Shown here piece after piece: positions 8,031-19,132 of a stretch of DNA of 64,000 bases (within the stretch, counting starts at the first letter, position 1; the number at the start of each line of letters is the position of its first letter). A model generated the notes under the pieces. That model did no database searches and had not been told where the DNA came from. It worked only from the letters and a program-made list of their open reading frames with translations. This DNA is from Heliopora coerulea (lineage: Eukaryota; Cnidaria; Anthozoa; Scleralcyonacea; Helioporidae), in NCBI GenBank assembly GCA_030142905.1, contig JASJOG010000208.1, positions 124,001 through 188,000 of the forward strand. The letters run 5' to 3'. A program made the translations under genes and the position numbers.

Positions 8031-9959
8031 TGATCTGAAAAATAGGACTGGATAGAGCAACTATTGTTCAAAAAGTGAAGCCGGAAGTCAGTCGTGGCGG
8101 CCATATTGGAGTGACCACTTTTCAAGGTGCGCCGTAAATTTATTATAGGTTACATCGAAGAAATTAGAGGAGAATTTTCCATGTGTGTAGGTTGTTGGCG
8201 TAAAATTGTCAAATTTTGAGTGAAAACATGCCGAGGAGAGACAACAGCTTTTAAAATTGTCCAATTTTCTTTAAAATTACTGATTTTCCCATCATAAATA
8301 ATCAACTATTGAGCAACGAGTGATCGTGTTGGTGGCGTGTACAGCACTTCGAGATCTACTGCATAGTCTACGTACTGTGGAGGCCAGAGATTTTTTCTTT
8401 TACAGTGCCCAGTTTTATTGATGGAAAAGGCCGCGGTTGGTTGGCGTTCCCAAGCCACAAAATTTTGATAGATTCAAGAAGGTTTCATGGGCCACATCTA
8501 GATAGCAAGTTGCCAATTGAATATTCCTGGGCCGTACTATGACATGGAATTTGTTAAACTGGTCTCCAGTATGCTAAAGCAATTTATTAACAGTTTTACC
8601 ACAATTCACAGGTGGCTGTTTCAGTTATGTTTGTTTCATTGATATTTGGATTTTTAAACTTTGATGAACCTTTAAATGAACTGCTCTACACAATCATTTG
8701 AAACAGGAAAATGTTTCTCAGGATAAGAATTACATTTGGTAAAAAATCTTTGTACTTTGTACATATTTTGCAATATAATGTTTTAAAGCTATTGTTTTAT
8801 CAATTTTTAAAGAAATATACCATTAAAATAGATATTGATGGTATTTGAGGCAAATTTTGCTTTGATAACATTTGGTGTCTAAAGGTTTAGTTATATGAAG
8901 TAATTTTAATTTTTCAATGCAGTTGTGTTTAGAGTTGCGCTGAAACTGTTTTCAGCACAACTGGGGTAGCCTCACCCAATGTTGTCAAGTTACGATCATT
9001 TTTTAAAGTGCCTTGGCTTCGTTCTGTGCCCAGCATTCTGGCAACCGTACCTGTGGTTGGAAGGTACCAGACTATAAGACTTAAACACTGGAGATTAAGA
9101 TAAGGTTTGTGTCTCAGTTATCGCAAAAGTTTGATTTCCTGCAAAGTAACGGTAGGATCAACTTATGAACAGTTGATCGGGGCTAGTGTAGTTTCGCACG
9201 ACAACCATATAAACGCAGATAACATAGGTAAATTATACATCTGTCGACAGCTTCATTCTTAGTAGAGATTGCAGTGATACCATAATATCAACCATTTACT
9301 CCAAACATAAGGCTTCATAGCCAAAAAAAAAACCCAGACACGTTTAAGTTCGTGTAGGTCAAGAATGAACCGAGGGCTCAAGACCGCAAAGTTCATGGAT
9401 TTATTTACAGTTTAAGTATAGTCCCTCTCCTTTGTTTCACCGTTCTTTTAACGCCGCGAAAATGTCTATAGCCCTAATCCATTGCTATTACCCTTAGGCT
9501 TATACACATTGGAATTAATGGTTGATCCACAGTTGTCATTATCGATATCATTATCAATATCCTTATCAATATCCTTATCATCATGATCCTAGTTTTTATT
9601 ATTTATTTTACTATTGCTATTACTATTATTACTAGTTTTGTAGGGTCTACTTATCAACTAATTACATACACTAAAAAGTTGAAATACCAAATTGCTACCT
9701 CATAAGTTTAACCTGCTGATTGCTAAAATAAACAAATACTCTTTAATAACTCAACTGTCACACAAAGTTTCCAAAGACAAATTGGAATTACTATGTGAAT
9801 TAGAATATGCATTGCCCCACAGAACCTTATCAACTGTACAACTGAAACATTCTGTTTGACAGATCTAGGTAGTTCGATTCCACAAACTTGCAGCCAAGTA
9901 ATATAAGCTTTTTTACATCATGTTGGTGTTAGATCTTCAGAAAATAAACTAAATGATTG
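8031..9959. other. Non-coding stretch, no gene recognised
   Basis: AT-rich sequence without a long or recognisable reading frame. Around 9540-9640 there is a degenerate (TTATCA/ATTATT)-type simple repeat. Confidence 0.6.
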
Positions 9960-10290
9960 CTGGACAAATTTTTTTCGGCAACGTTTGACAAATTTTACAC
10001 AGCCACATTTAATTATGTATTCAAGTATGACTTTGACCAATCTAATGTGGTCGGAGTACCCATAAAATGACACTTCTTTTTCAAGATTGCCCTGGTCTGC
10101 ACAGTCAAAAGCCTTTCCAATGTCAACAAAAACTGCTCCTATTTAGATATTCTTTATACTGAGAAGAGCAGTATGTAAGTAGGTAAATTCTTTCTAAAAC
10201 CTGTCTGATGATGAGTTAGTATACTGTTTGCTTCCGCATACTGATAAAGTTCTATTATCAATTTTTCAAAGAACTTAGGAATTGTAGACT
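9960..10290 (-). pseudogene. LINE reverse transcriptase fragment (fingers/palm region)
   Basis: Reverse-strand translation, with stops and shifts, gives TIPKFFEKLIIELYQY, ILTHHQTGFRKN, then GAVFVDIGKAFDCAD, the A-box region of CR1/Jockey-type reverse transcriptases (normally AVFVDLKKAFDTVDH with the first catalytic Asp), followed by a KEVSFYGYSDHIRLV helix. No intact ORF. Both ends are truncated. Confidence 0.65.
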
Positions 10291-12690
10291 GTACTGAAAT
10301 GGGTGTAGAATTTTCACTTTTCAACTTGCACCTAGTTTTTCATAACGGTGTGATAACTGCCACTTCAGGTTATGAAGAAATGTTCCAGTTTGTACCTGTA
10401 GTTATCTCACAACCAATGTTTAAATGGTTTCACTTACAATTACAACTGTATTATTACCTAGGTAGTGAACAGTCAAGGAAATAAACAGTTAAGAAGGAGT
10501 TACCTTGTTGTATATTAATATTTAGAATAAAAAAAATCCACCTTACTAATTGAATAACAACTTTTGACTGTCTGAAGCACTGTATTGACTTTTGTTGTTA
10601 CAATGTGTTTTCGTGACTGTGTTGTAAAGTGTTGCTTTGTATAAATGGTGAATAAACTGTCAGTTACGACAGTTTGCTGTTGGGGTGTCATTCAATAAAG
10701 AACACTTTCAATAATCTGCTATATCTATACAGTATTTCCATCTCAGCTTGGATGGCAAACAGTATTCCTCCTCACTATCATGAAGAATTTTACATAGTTA
10801 ATAGTTGATTGTTAATTAGATCAAAGAAATGTTAACATTCCTTACAATTATTGATTTAATAAATAAAGTATTAGTGAGTGCCATAAAATTAATTTCGTTT
10901 TTACAATGTTTTTTAGAACCTAGAAATATTTCTTCACAAGAAGATATTTCAATCATTGTTTTATTAAAACTACTAAATAATCTTTGATCGCTGAAAGTGA
11001 AAGAATCTACATGTTAGTTTGATTTCAAGTTCTATTTTCAATGTTTTACCTAAATAGTCCATTTGCATTCTCGAAGTTGGAAAATAAAGGCAAATGGTAT
11101 TCGCATAGTTAAGTTGAACTTGATAGGGATGTACATGTACTGGATGAACCTATACGCCCTGTCCAGACTTTTCATGTTGCATGCAAAAGGATTTCTTACA
11201 GTCCTTAATGTGCTACTGCAACATGTTACCAAGTGTTTCACAACCTTTATCAGTCTTGGAAAAGCACCTTTGTTAAGATCTATGTATATTGACATGGTTG
11301 GTGCATAGAATTGTTCACCTTCATGTGCAGATATGTGATTAACTCATTAGTAATTTTAGGATGTATTGGTACATTAGCAAATGGACATAAGAAAAAAAAT
11401 GTGCATTTGAAACATTTTATATTCCACTAGGACAAACAGTTGAATGTGGCAACCATATTAGGCAAATGTACCCTTACACTTAAGCATTTTGATATTACAA
11501 TAAATTTATCTATGGTAGAAATTGATAAATCTAGATTCAAAACTCATATTATTAATAGCAGAGTGGACAAGGCAGTAAAAACATAAATCATGTGCATAAG
11601 TGGGCAATAAAATGTAGTAAAATTGGACAGCATACTGTATCAAGTATCTTAACCATTGGTAGGATGTGCTCTGTTTTTGCCTAAAATGGAAATCCAATGA
11701 GAGACATTAACTCATTAGGGAGCAGGGCTTATCCCTTTGACAAGTAAAATGGTCTGGCATTAGACAGACTAAAACATTAAAGATATTAAATGTGGTAGCT
11801 AGGTAAATAGATGATGCTTTATACGTGCGCTCTCAAACTATTTTACCTTCAATACGAACCAGTACATGAATGCAACCTTCGCTCACCACAGATTAATCCC
11901 TTCTTTATGTGTTTGTGATCGATTACCAAAGGTGTCAGGCTTTAGAACGATTAGAAAACGATGAGTCGATTTGTTAGTAATGTTAATAAAAAAGAGTATA
12001 CAGTAGATGTAAAGAGAAAACTGAGAGAAAATATCGGTACTAATTCAATTGTTCGTATACAACTATTTATGCTTGGTCCAACATTGTCATTAACGTGACA
12101 TGAAATTACATGTCTACTGATTCTAACTTTCTATTTTTACACAGAAATTACTTGATTGGGTAATTATAATCTTAGATTAGTGCGATTTGCACGTGAACAA
12201 CAAGTGTCTGGGACGGTGAGATGGTTGGTTAGAAGAGCCCAACGTGTTTGTTTGTTCTTTTGACCAACAGTAAGATACTCTTTGTTGCCATTTTCTATTC
12301 CAATGAACTGACAAACAAACTATAAAGGAAACACGCAGCCAACAAGGATATCCGGACAGCTACCATCAGGATTTTATCTCCGGCGTTTCGGTTTCTGTTC
12401 TTGAGATCCTTTGTCAGATTGTGCGATCAAATGCTCGAAGCTACAGACTTATATCTTTGTACTTGACATTGTTACTCCATTTTCAGGTGGTATGTCGAAT
12501 CTAAACTACTCAAATATTCAGTAAACTTATTTCAACCAATAATTTAAATTTTTTCACAAACCTTTTCTTTTCTTCAAGGTTTTCCAAGGATGTTTTAAAA
12601 TTGACCAATAACATTACACGGAAGAGAATTGAGCGATAAGAAATATTAAAACATACAAATGTATGATTCTTAGCGGGATTTTTTAATAGA
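10291..12690. other. Non-coding stretch upstream of the TPR gene
   Basis: No coding region recognised. AATAAA signals occur at several points near 10480-10700. A rearranged fragment of the tRNA-array linker lies at 11785-11895. The segment just before 12691 ends in a polypyrimidine-like tract and TAG, a plausible 3' splice site for a 5'-UTR intron of the TPR gene. Confidence 0.5.
11785..11895. repeat. Rearranged solo fragment of the tRNA-array linker
   Basis: The first half (GTGGTAGCT..GGTAA, TACGTGCGCTCTCAA) matches the linker in array orientation. The second half (AATACGAACCAGTACATGAA, CCTTCGCTCACCA) matches the linker in inverse orientation. The tRNA-like body is absent between them. Confidence 0.6.
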
Positions 12691-12717
12691 CATTGGTGTC
12701 GACATATTAGTGGATAA

Positions 12718-14004
12718 ATGGAAGAGAAGGTTCAAGATGACCAACAGTGCTCCGAAGTTCTGAATCTATCCTCAGAACGAGGTAAGTTATTCAATACATG
12801 GAAAACTACAGAATGGAATGCTATCCTGAGTGAAATAGAGATTAAACATTTCCAAGATAAGCTAAGAGTTGCTCAGCAACTGAATGACAAAGTTAGTGAA
12901 CAGCTCGTGTACAAGGATTTAGGAGATGCTTTTGGTGTAGGAGGCCACTATGAAAAGGCAATGGAATTTTATCAGAATTCTTTAAAGATTACTCAAGAAT
13001 TGGGGAATAAAATTGAAGAGGTGACAAACCTGACTAATATTGGTGTTTGTCTTCGTAAAGTTAGCCAGGGTAAAGATGCGATTGAGTATGACTTGAAAGC
13101 ACTTAATTTAGCCCGCGAACTAAACGACAAAGTTAGCGAACAGTCAGCGTACCGTAGTTTGGGACTTGATTATCATAATATTCGCCGGGATGAAATGGCT
13201 ATGAAATATCATTACAAAGCCTTCAAGCTGGCTCAAGAATTGGGGAATCAAGAGGAAGAGATGACAAGCCTAACAGATATAGGCGTTTGCCATGCGACAG
13301 TTGGCCAGAGTAACGAGGCCATTGAATATTTCTTAAAAGCACTAAAATTAGCACAAAAACTAAACCACAAACTTGGCGAACAGTCAGTGTACCAAAATTT
13401 GGGAGTATGTTATTCGGACATTTACCAGTATGAGAAGGCTATGGAATGTCATCACAAAGCCTTACAGTTGGCTCAAGAATTGGGGAGTCAAGATAAAGAG
13501 ATGTCAATCCTGATAAATATTGGTTTTTGCCTTACGAAAGTTGGCCAGAGTAACGAGGCAACTGACTATTTCTTAAAAGCACTAAGATTAACACAAGAAC
13601 TAAACGACAAAGTCCACGAACAGGTCGTGTACAATAATTTAGGATCTAATTATCATAACATTGGCCAGTATGAAAATTCTAAGGAATTTCTTCACAAAGC
13701 TCTAATGATTGCGCAGGAACTAGGACTTAAAAGAAAGGAGTGGGATGTGTGCCATAGTCTAGAAAAAGTGTATAAGAAACTTGGTCAGTGGGAAACTTCA
13801 CTTGAGTATTTCAGGAAAGCTGCGAAGATTGCCCAAGAACTGAAAAATGAAGGTAGAAACAGAACAGCACTCGACATCTCAGAACATTCGTGTGGATGTA
13901 ACATGACGACCAGAGGGGCAATCGATTTAACCCTAAAAGAACCTCATCACAAAGGTAGGATAAAATATGCAAACAAAAAATGTGAAGTAATGAAAGATTT
14001 GTGA
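12718..14004 (+). CDS. TPR-repeat protein (eight TPRs), single exon
   Basis: Intact 428-codon ORF. An in-frame TAA directly precedes the ATG, so this is the first possible start in the exon. Residues about 40-390 form eight tetratricopeptide repeats of 40 residues, in alternating types: Y..LG..Y...QYEKAME...KAL.IAQELG and L.NIGVC...VGQSNEAIEYFLKALKLAQELN. Together they make an 80-residue double unit. TPRs of this class (LGN/GPSM2- or TTC28-like) are helical scaffolds that bind peptides or partner proteins, probably in the cytosol. The C-terminal 50 residues are basic and lack a recognisable domain; no GoLoco, CHAT or NACHT domain is present, so the protein may be a shortened family member or continue in other exons. 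No splice donor is needed to reach the stop. Confidence 0.8.
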   Translation: MEEKVQDDQQCSEVLNLSSERGKLFNTWKTTEWNAILSEIEIKHFQDKLRVAQQLNDKVSEQLVYKDLGDAFGVGGHYEKAMEFYQNSLKITQELGNKIEEVTNLTNIGVCLRKVSQGKDAIEYDLKALNLARELNDKVSEQSAYRSLGLDYHNIRRDEMAMKYHYKAFKLAQELGNQEEEMTSLTDIGVCHATVGQSNEAIEYFLKALKLAQKLNHKLGEQSVYQNLGVCYSDIYQYEKAMECHHKALQLAQELGSQDKEMSILINIGFCLTKVGQSNEATDYFLKALRLTQELNDKVHEQVVYNNLGSNYHNIGQYENSKEFLHKALMIAQELGLKRKEWDVCHSLEKVYKKLGQWETSLEYFRKAAKIAQELKNEGRNRTALDISEHSCGCNMTTRGAIDLTLKEPHHKGRIKYANKKCEVMKDL

Positions 14005-14299
14005 AGTTCGTCTTTAAGCTTATTAGCAACCTTAAGCAGTTGACGTTCTTATGCCACGGACAGCTTTTTCTTTCAATAGAATTCTTCTTGCAAACAAAGA
14101 AAATGAATAATTTCAAATCTCAATGGCTTCCTCGAACATGGAAAACATCGTTTCGTTCTACACAGATGTCGACATCGCGTTCTGAAGACGTCTATTCTCA
14201 GAACGTCCATATTTTTTGGGTTAGTTCACCGCCGAATTGGAAGTTAGATATGCTTTATGATCATTACTGGAATTTTTGAGTTGTCCATAAGTTTTGCTT

Positions 14300-14460
14300 C
14301 CATAAAAAATTTGTTGAAAGAATATACAGCCCAAAATTCAAAAACACCTATTCGTCAAACGTTCCGGTTAACGTCCGTGGCTCAAGAACGTCAGCTGCTT
14401 ATGTTTGGTAATGTGGGTTTGAGAAAGACTGTTGGTAGTGGTAACTGATGTTTTGAAGGC
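14300..14460 (-). repeat. Retroelement-end fragment sharing a GAGAAAGACTGTTGGTA phrase with 55.8 kb
   Basis: The phrase GAGAAAGACTGTTGGTA followed by AACTGA.GTTTTGA occurs here and in the left arm of the palindrome at 55.8 kb. In my recollection this phrase recurs in coral Penelope-like repeats. No coding sequence is present. Confidence 0.35.
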
Positions 14461-15591
14461 TTCAGTAACAGTTATCAGTTTTCCATCCGATAAGGATCAA
14501 TGAAGAGTTATGCCAGGTTCGCTCATTTATATCTCTCCGGTTTCTTATTCGTGATTGGAAGCGGGCAGGTCGCCACACATTTCCCTATCGATACCATCAG
14601 TCGATGCCTACTTGGACAACTTTAGACCCCGATAACACGCCCAAAAATTAACCTGAACTCCCATTTCGCTCAAAAACCTAAACCTTTCTCTAGCCATAAC
14701 GCATACTCTTACCCTAAACCAGCCCTCCGTGATAGATCTTAATAACTAAGACGGCTTCCTAAAGCTGACTGCAGTGGTCAAAGGGTGCAAAAATGGCTGC
14801 ATTTTTCAAAAAAAAATTTTTGAGCATACTTCCACGTTCGCGACAGCATACAGTACCTATTCATTTATATACTTTTAAGATTGTTGACTATCAGTATGAT
14901 TTGTCCATGGTTGTGTTACGTGGTTTTCTTTGGTCATATTTTTGGTTAGCATGCAGTACTGAATATTAAGTAGGTTTCTATTCAGCTTATTGTCAATGCC
15001 ATAACTATTTATGGCATTGAGAATAAGCTGAAACCTATTTATGGCATTGAGAATAAACAGAAACCCAACAACAGACAGCTGTTTGTTGGGTTTATGTTTT
15101 CAGCTAACAAACATTCGGAGACAACTTGGCATGTCCCTTACGTGTGCAAGGAAGAGTAGCAGACTTAAATTAGATCCTTGTGGTGCACATCATCGATTGT
15201 CATGATCTAGATCGGGTCTCATCAATTTTACACATCTGAATTCTATTACTCAAGGATGACTTGCTAACGTAAAGTGACAAGTGCTCAACGAAACTGTTAT
15301 GGTTTACCAAGTAAAAGGCTTTTTTATAATGTCTAGGAAAACTACTCGAATTAGGGATCCATTCTCCATATTTATAAACTGTTCGTTAGTCATGCTAAAG
15401 AGAGCTGTTTGAGTTGATTGGTCCTTTTTTTAACCAGCATGCTGATCAATATGCCGTTGCCTCACAGAGTTGCTCTGTAATCAATTTTTCGAATATTTCA
15501 GCAACCATAGGCGTTGGCAGGATTTTCTGAAAATGGGTGCAAACCGAATATAAGTATATCTGGTATTTTGAGGAACTAGGCGGAAAGTGTA
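14461..15591. other. Non-coding stretch with two small hairpins
   Basis: No gene seen. A hairpin with arms of about 30 bp (AGGTTTC.ATTCAGCTTATT / AATAAGCTGAAACCT) lies at about 14970-15041, with a tandem partial copy of one arm to 15055, and a second palindrome (AAACCCAACAA..TTGTTGGGTTT) at 15061-15093. Confidence 0.5.
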
Positions 15592-15848
15592 ATCTTGTTA
15601 GGAATACCAAAGCCCAGCATATAATTTTGAATAAACCCATAATAATACAGACATGAGTTATTGAAAAATATTTTTAATTTAGCTAACGTTTCGTTGCCAG
15701 TCCTGCAACATCTGCAGAGTAAGTGAAGATGTTGCAGGACTGGCAACGAAACGTTAGCTAAATTAAAAATATTTTTCAATAACTCATGTCTGTTTTATTA
15801 TGGGTTTATTCAAAATTATATGCTGGGCTTTGATATTCCTAACAAGAT
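15592..15848. repeat. Near-perfect palindrome, 122-bp arms, 13-bp spacer
   Basis: 15592-15713 and 15727-15848 are inverse copies with only about two differences. The arms meet near GCAGAGTAAGTGA. Each arm ends inward with a GTTGC-N7-GCAAC hairpin followed by GAAACGTT, the Penelope-type terminal motif, so the palindrome may be two retroelement ends joined head to head or a recent inverted duplication. Confidence 0.9.
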
Positions 15849-16183
15849 ATATCTAGTACTATAAAATTTGATTTTGGTCGACAATTAATCAGTATAATTC
15901 TAACCTTACTGTGTCGTCCAGTATTTCTCTCTAATCTGATGGAAAGACTCGCTATTTTAGAGGCAGCCTATGAACTTTCTTTGGACCTCAACAGCCTATT
16001 TAGGGAATAATTAGAAAATGAAACGAGACTTACCTTAAATTGAGGTTTGATTGGCATTCTATCACTTTAGGACGAGCACAGGAGATGACATGAGATAGCA
16101 CAGCGCAAACGCCAAGTCATATTTTAAAGTTCTTGAATGTGTCAGAAAAGAAATGAAGTTAACCAACAGGCAATAAGTAAGCT

Positions 16184-16308
16184 TTAATCAATGGTCACGA
16201 GTGTGATAAAGAATCCATCATCGCGAGTGAACTTAAACGGGCATGAGGGTCCATTCAAGCTTCACGAGCGATGTTAAATTCTTTATCACACGGGTGAACA
16301 TTGATTAA
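16184..16308. repeat. Foldback MITE-like hairpin
   Basis: Arms TTAATCAATGGTCACGAG.. and its inverse at 16278-16308, about 31 bp with a few mismatches, sharing GTGTGATAAAGAAT. Sits inside the DIRS element. Confidence 0.6.
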
Positions 16309-16312
16309 CCTA

Positions 16313-16565
16313 CTTATCTCATGACTCACCCACAATGAAATCGGTTTTTTATTCCACTTTAAAGTCGAAGAGACATTGGTCGTCAGAAATTACGATAGTC
16401 ACTCATTAGCATGCAATATGCGGCTTATCGAACTCTTTTCAAAAAGTGCTGTATGATAAGTAGTTGTGACTCTCTTTTGAAAGGTTATCACACTCCTGAA
16501 TACTATTGATTAAGGATATAACACTTCTGCTGAAACAATGAATTGTGGGAGAGTCATGAGATAAG
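16313..16565. mobile_element. MITE with 24-bp inverted ends
   Basis: CTTATCTCATGACTCACCC.. at 16313-16336 is inverted at 16542-16565 with one mismatch. About 250 bp long, non-coding. Confidence 0.65.
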
Positions 16566-16639
16566 GCTGAATAAGCGAATTATTCCTAAGGTTATGCGAG
16601 GGTATTCTGAAGGGCACGTAGTGCTTCCCAACATTAGTT

Positions 16640-17320
16640 TGAAGCACCACTCTGGACGATAATGCTGGGACTGGACGTCACGCCAAGCATGCGGCATATT
16701 TAGGGTCTATCATCACACCACGTTATACCCATTATGGCAAGAATCGTCTTTGTACCCTCAGTAAGGTGGCCTAGGTTGCGCAGGTGAGCAAACACTGGTT
16801 TAAGTATATTTGTAAATCTACGTGGAGCACTAGTTAGCCGATTAGGTAAACATATGTATTGAAAGAGTGTACCATTAAACGAAAATTTTAGGTATTTCCG
16901 TTGTTCTTGGTCGACTGGTATAGTATAATGTGCATCTTTAAGGTCAGTTGACTCCATATGACTTGCTGAATTCATCATTCTTATGCCTGACTCTAGGGTG
17001 TCCGCTTAAAAATGATCGTGTTGTACAAATTCGTTAAAATTGTTGAGGTTAAGATTCATATGGTAGGACCCATCACGTTTTGCTCTGAGGAGTATTGGGG
17101 ATTTAAATTTCCCAGGTTCAGAGGATGATATCTTGAGAAGTCCTTTCGCGGGAAGTTTTTTAATCTCCTCAGCAATAATTGCATTCTGCAACTGATTGAA
17201 GTCACTTGGTGCCACATTATATTGAAAGGGTATACCACTTGGGTTAAATTCAATTGTAACTCCTTGAACATATTGCAATATTGTTGGATCACTAGTCATT
17301 TTTTGCCACTGTTGCAAGAA
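16640..17320 (-). pseudogene. DIRS-type reverse transcriptase remnant
   Basis: Two overlapping frames read leftward. The first holds WQKMTSDPTILQYVQG, a basic KKLPAKGLLK segment, EPGKFKSPILLRAKRDGS and MNLNLNNFNEFV, matching the DIRS block that normally reads SPIFLRPKKDGS..LNLK.LN. The second holds STDLKDAHYTIPV (catalytic Asp region), KYLKFSFNGTLFQYICLPNRLTSAPRRFTNILKP in short blocks, then breaks before the second catalytic motif. At least one frameshift and stops are present. Confidence 0.8.
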
Positions 17321-17689
17321 AGATGCGATCTGGTCTGCTTTGAAAATATCCTGATTTTAAAGCAATGCATGTAATTCGTTCACAGCGTGACAACTTATCG
17401 GTCCACTTACCTTTGGAAATGGGTGATGCGTTTGGTTTTGTGTTTCATTTCCACGACAATTTTTATTTTGGACCTTGGAAATTGGAGTTTGGATAAAAAA
17501 AATAACTGTCATGTCTTTGATACGGATGAAATTTGCGGCTGCCTTCGGTACCTTGGTTGTTTGGATAGAAAGGTGGTTGTACGGGCCGTGATTCCCGCTA
17601 CGCAACTTGCTTCGTTGCTGGGGGCATTCTTTGTCAGTTTACTTGCTTCTGATATGACCTTGGTTAATTTCGATAAGTCCTCAAAATAA

Positions 17690-18490
17690 GTACGAGGCTG
17701 GTACTGTTGAGGCGCTGCACAGTGAGGCATAATCTTTATGAAGATCGTTTTTCATAGGTCGACGGCGTGTGCTGTTGATGTTATGATAGCACTGCAAAGC
17801 CAAAGCAGTGCTATCTGTTATACAGGTAATCAAATCTTCGTCTTGGGCTTTCCTCTTTTGTTGCTGGAGTGTCCGCTCGATCGCTGTCATAGTCGCAATC
17901 AGTGATGTCACTAATTGTTTTTGCGTTTTAGGGGATTTTGAATCCTGTGTAGGGACAGGCGCAAGCAGTTGGTTCTATAATAGTGGGAACCCGTAGCGTT
18001 CGTAACCAGCCAAAAATTTTCTGGGCAAGCATATTTATTGACCGTCGCCTGAGCTTTCTTTACTGGGATTCTGTCTTTTAAAAAGCTTCGGACAATGTTT
18101 AGGAAGCCACCCTTAATAGACCTTCCTGTTCGTGCTTCAAGATCCTGGTCAGATATGATCGCCTGTAACATTCTGCTTACGTCATCTTTTTTTGTCTTAT
18201 CCTTGCTGCCAAGTTTTGCGACTTGAGCATCTATCAGTCGTTGTCATCGTTCCCATATTATTCATTGGGACTTTCCTCACTTTATTCCTCTTGGTCGCCA
18301 ACTGGCTTCCGAAAGGGAACTAAATAGTTTCCTTTCACTTCAGAAAGGAGTGCAGAAAACACTTCCATTAGAGGTGGCGCTTGCCGCTCGATAGTGTTTG
18401 TTGCACCGACTTCGTTGCCTTCCACCATATCTGTCGAGAATATCTGATCCGATATATCTCCAACTACGTTCCAATTTTTATTCACCGTAT
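17690..18490 (-). pseudogene. DIRS gag-like region, fragmented
   Basis: Three minus-strand frames succeed one another: 18485-18282 (start of the ORF, GDISDQIFSTDM..), 18260-17913 (IDAQVAKLGSKDKTKKDD.. then QAIISDQDLEARTGRSIKGG) and 17911-17681 (MTSLIATMTAIERTLQQQKR.. STALALQCYHNIN). The position upstream of a DIRS reverse transcriptase and the helical pattern indicate gag. No zinc knuckle is visible. Confidence 0.6.
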
Positions 18491-18949
18491 TAGGGGTCTT
18501 TCAATCGCCGCGCTATGCTGCGTTAGTGTTTTTTGGTATCAGCAAGCTAACTGCGTTAGCTCCTCTATTATTTCTTGTTAAATTCTTGCTCGTTGTACGA
18601 CTCTGCTTGTAAACAACTTTCTTAGCGATTCACGCGTTGTACAGTGACTAGATGCATGCGCTGTGCTATCTCGTGGGATCTCCATGTCGTCGGTAATGTG
18701 ATATAATAAAGGTTACATTAAAAGAACTAGTTCCCAATTACTAAATCTTAATTTTTTAGAAATTTCATATAGAATATCCAAGGGGAGAAAATGCTTCCTC
18801 GTCCCGCGGTACTAAGATCTTACACGCGTTAAAAATTTTTATTCGGCTATAACGATCAGTCGCCATTTTTCTGTTGCTTTTTCACTTTAAATATTCATTA
18901 CTGACATGGTTCAGTAAAATAAACGACGTATAGGCACGTACATTATATA

Positions 18950-19046
18950 CGTAAATACATACACACATACATATATAAATACGTGCGTACCTACATACAA
19001 CATACATACGTACGTACGTACATACATACATACATACATACATACA

Positions 19047-19080
<34 letters not shown>

Positions 19081-19132
19081 CATACATACATACCTAGGGA
19101 CACAAATAACTACTTACGTACATACATACATA
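18950..19132. repeat. (ACAT)n microsatellite
   Basis: Almost pure CATA tandem repeat in 19001-19093 with TACG variants on the left and a short interruption near 19094-19118. Confidence 0.95.

Larger units (their letters stand above)
16081..18683 (-). mobile_element. DIRS-type retroelement with inverted ends, internally deleted
   Basis: A 27-bp inverted repeat (24 of 27 matching, including an exact GAGATAGCACAGCGCA core) lies at 16081-16107 and 18657-18683. Between them, on the minus strand, are gag-like sequence and a DIRS-type reverse transcriptase. RNase H, methyltransferase and tyrosine recombinase are missing and the 3' part is occupied by MITE-like inverted repeats. Inverted terminal repeats are a hallmark of DIRS elements. 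Confidence 0.6.

Noticed and set aside
11050..11308. Two overlapping 81-codon ORFs on opposite strands
   Set aside because: They occupy the same DNA, have no domain and no splice or start context.
18882..19103. Met-Tyr-Val-Cys repeat protein on the minus strand
   Set aside because: It is the translated CATA microsatellite.
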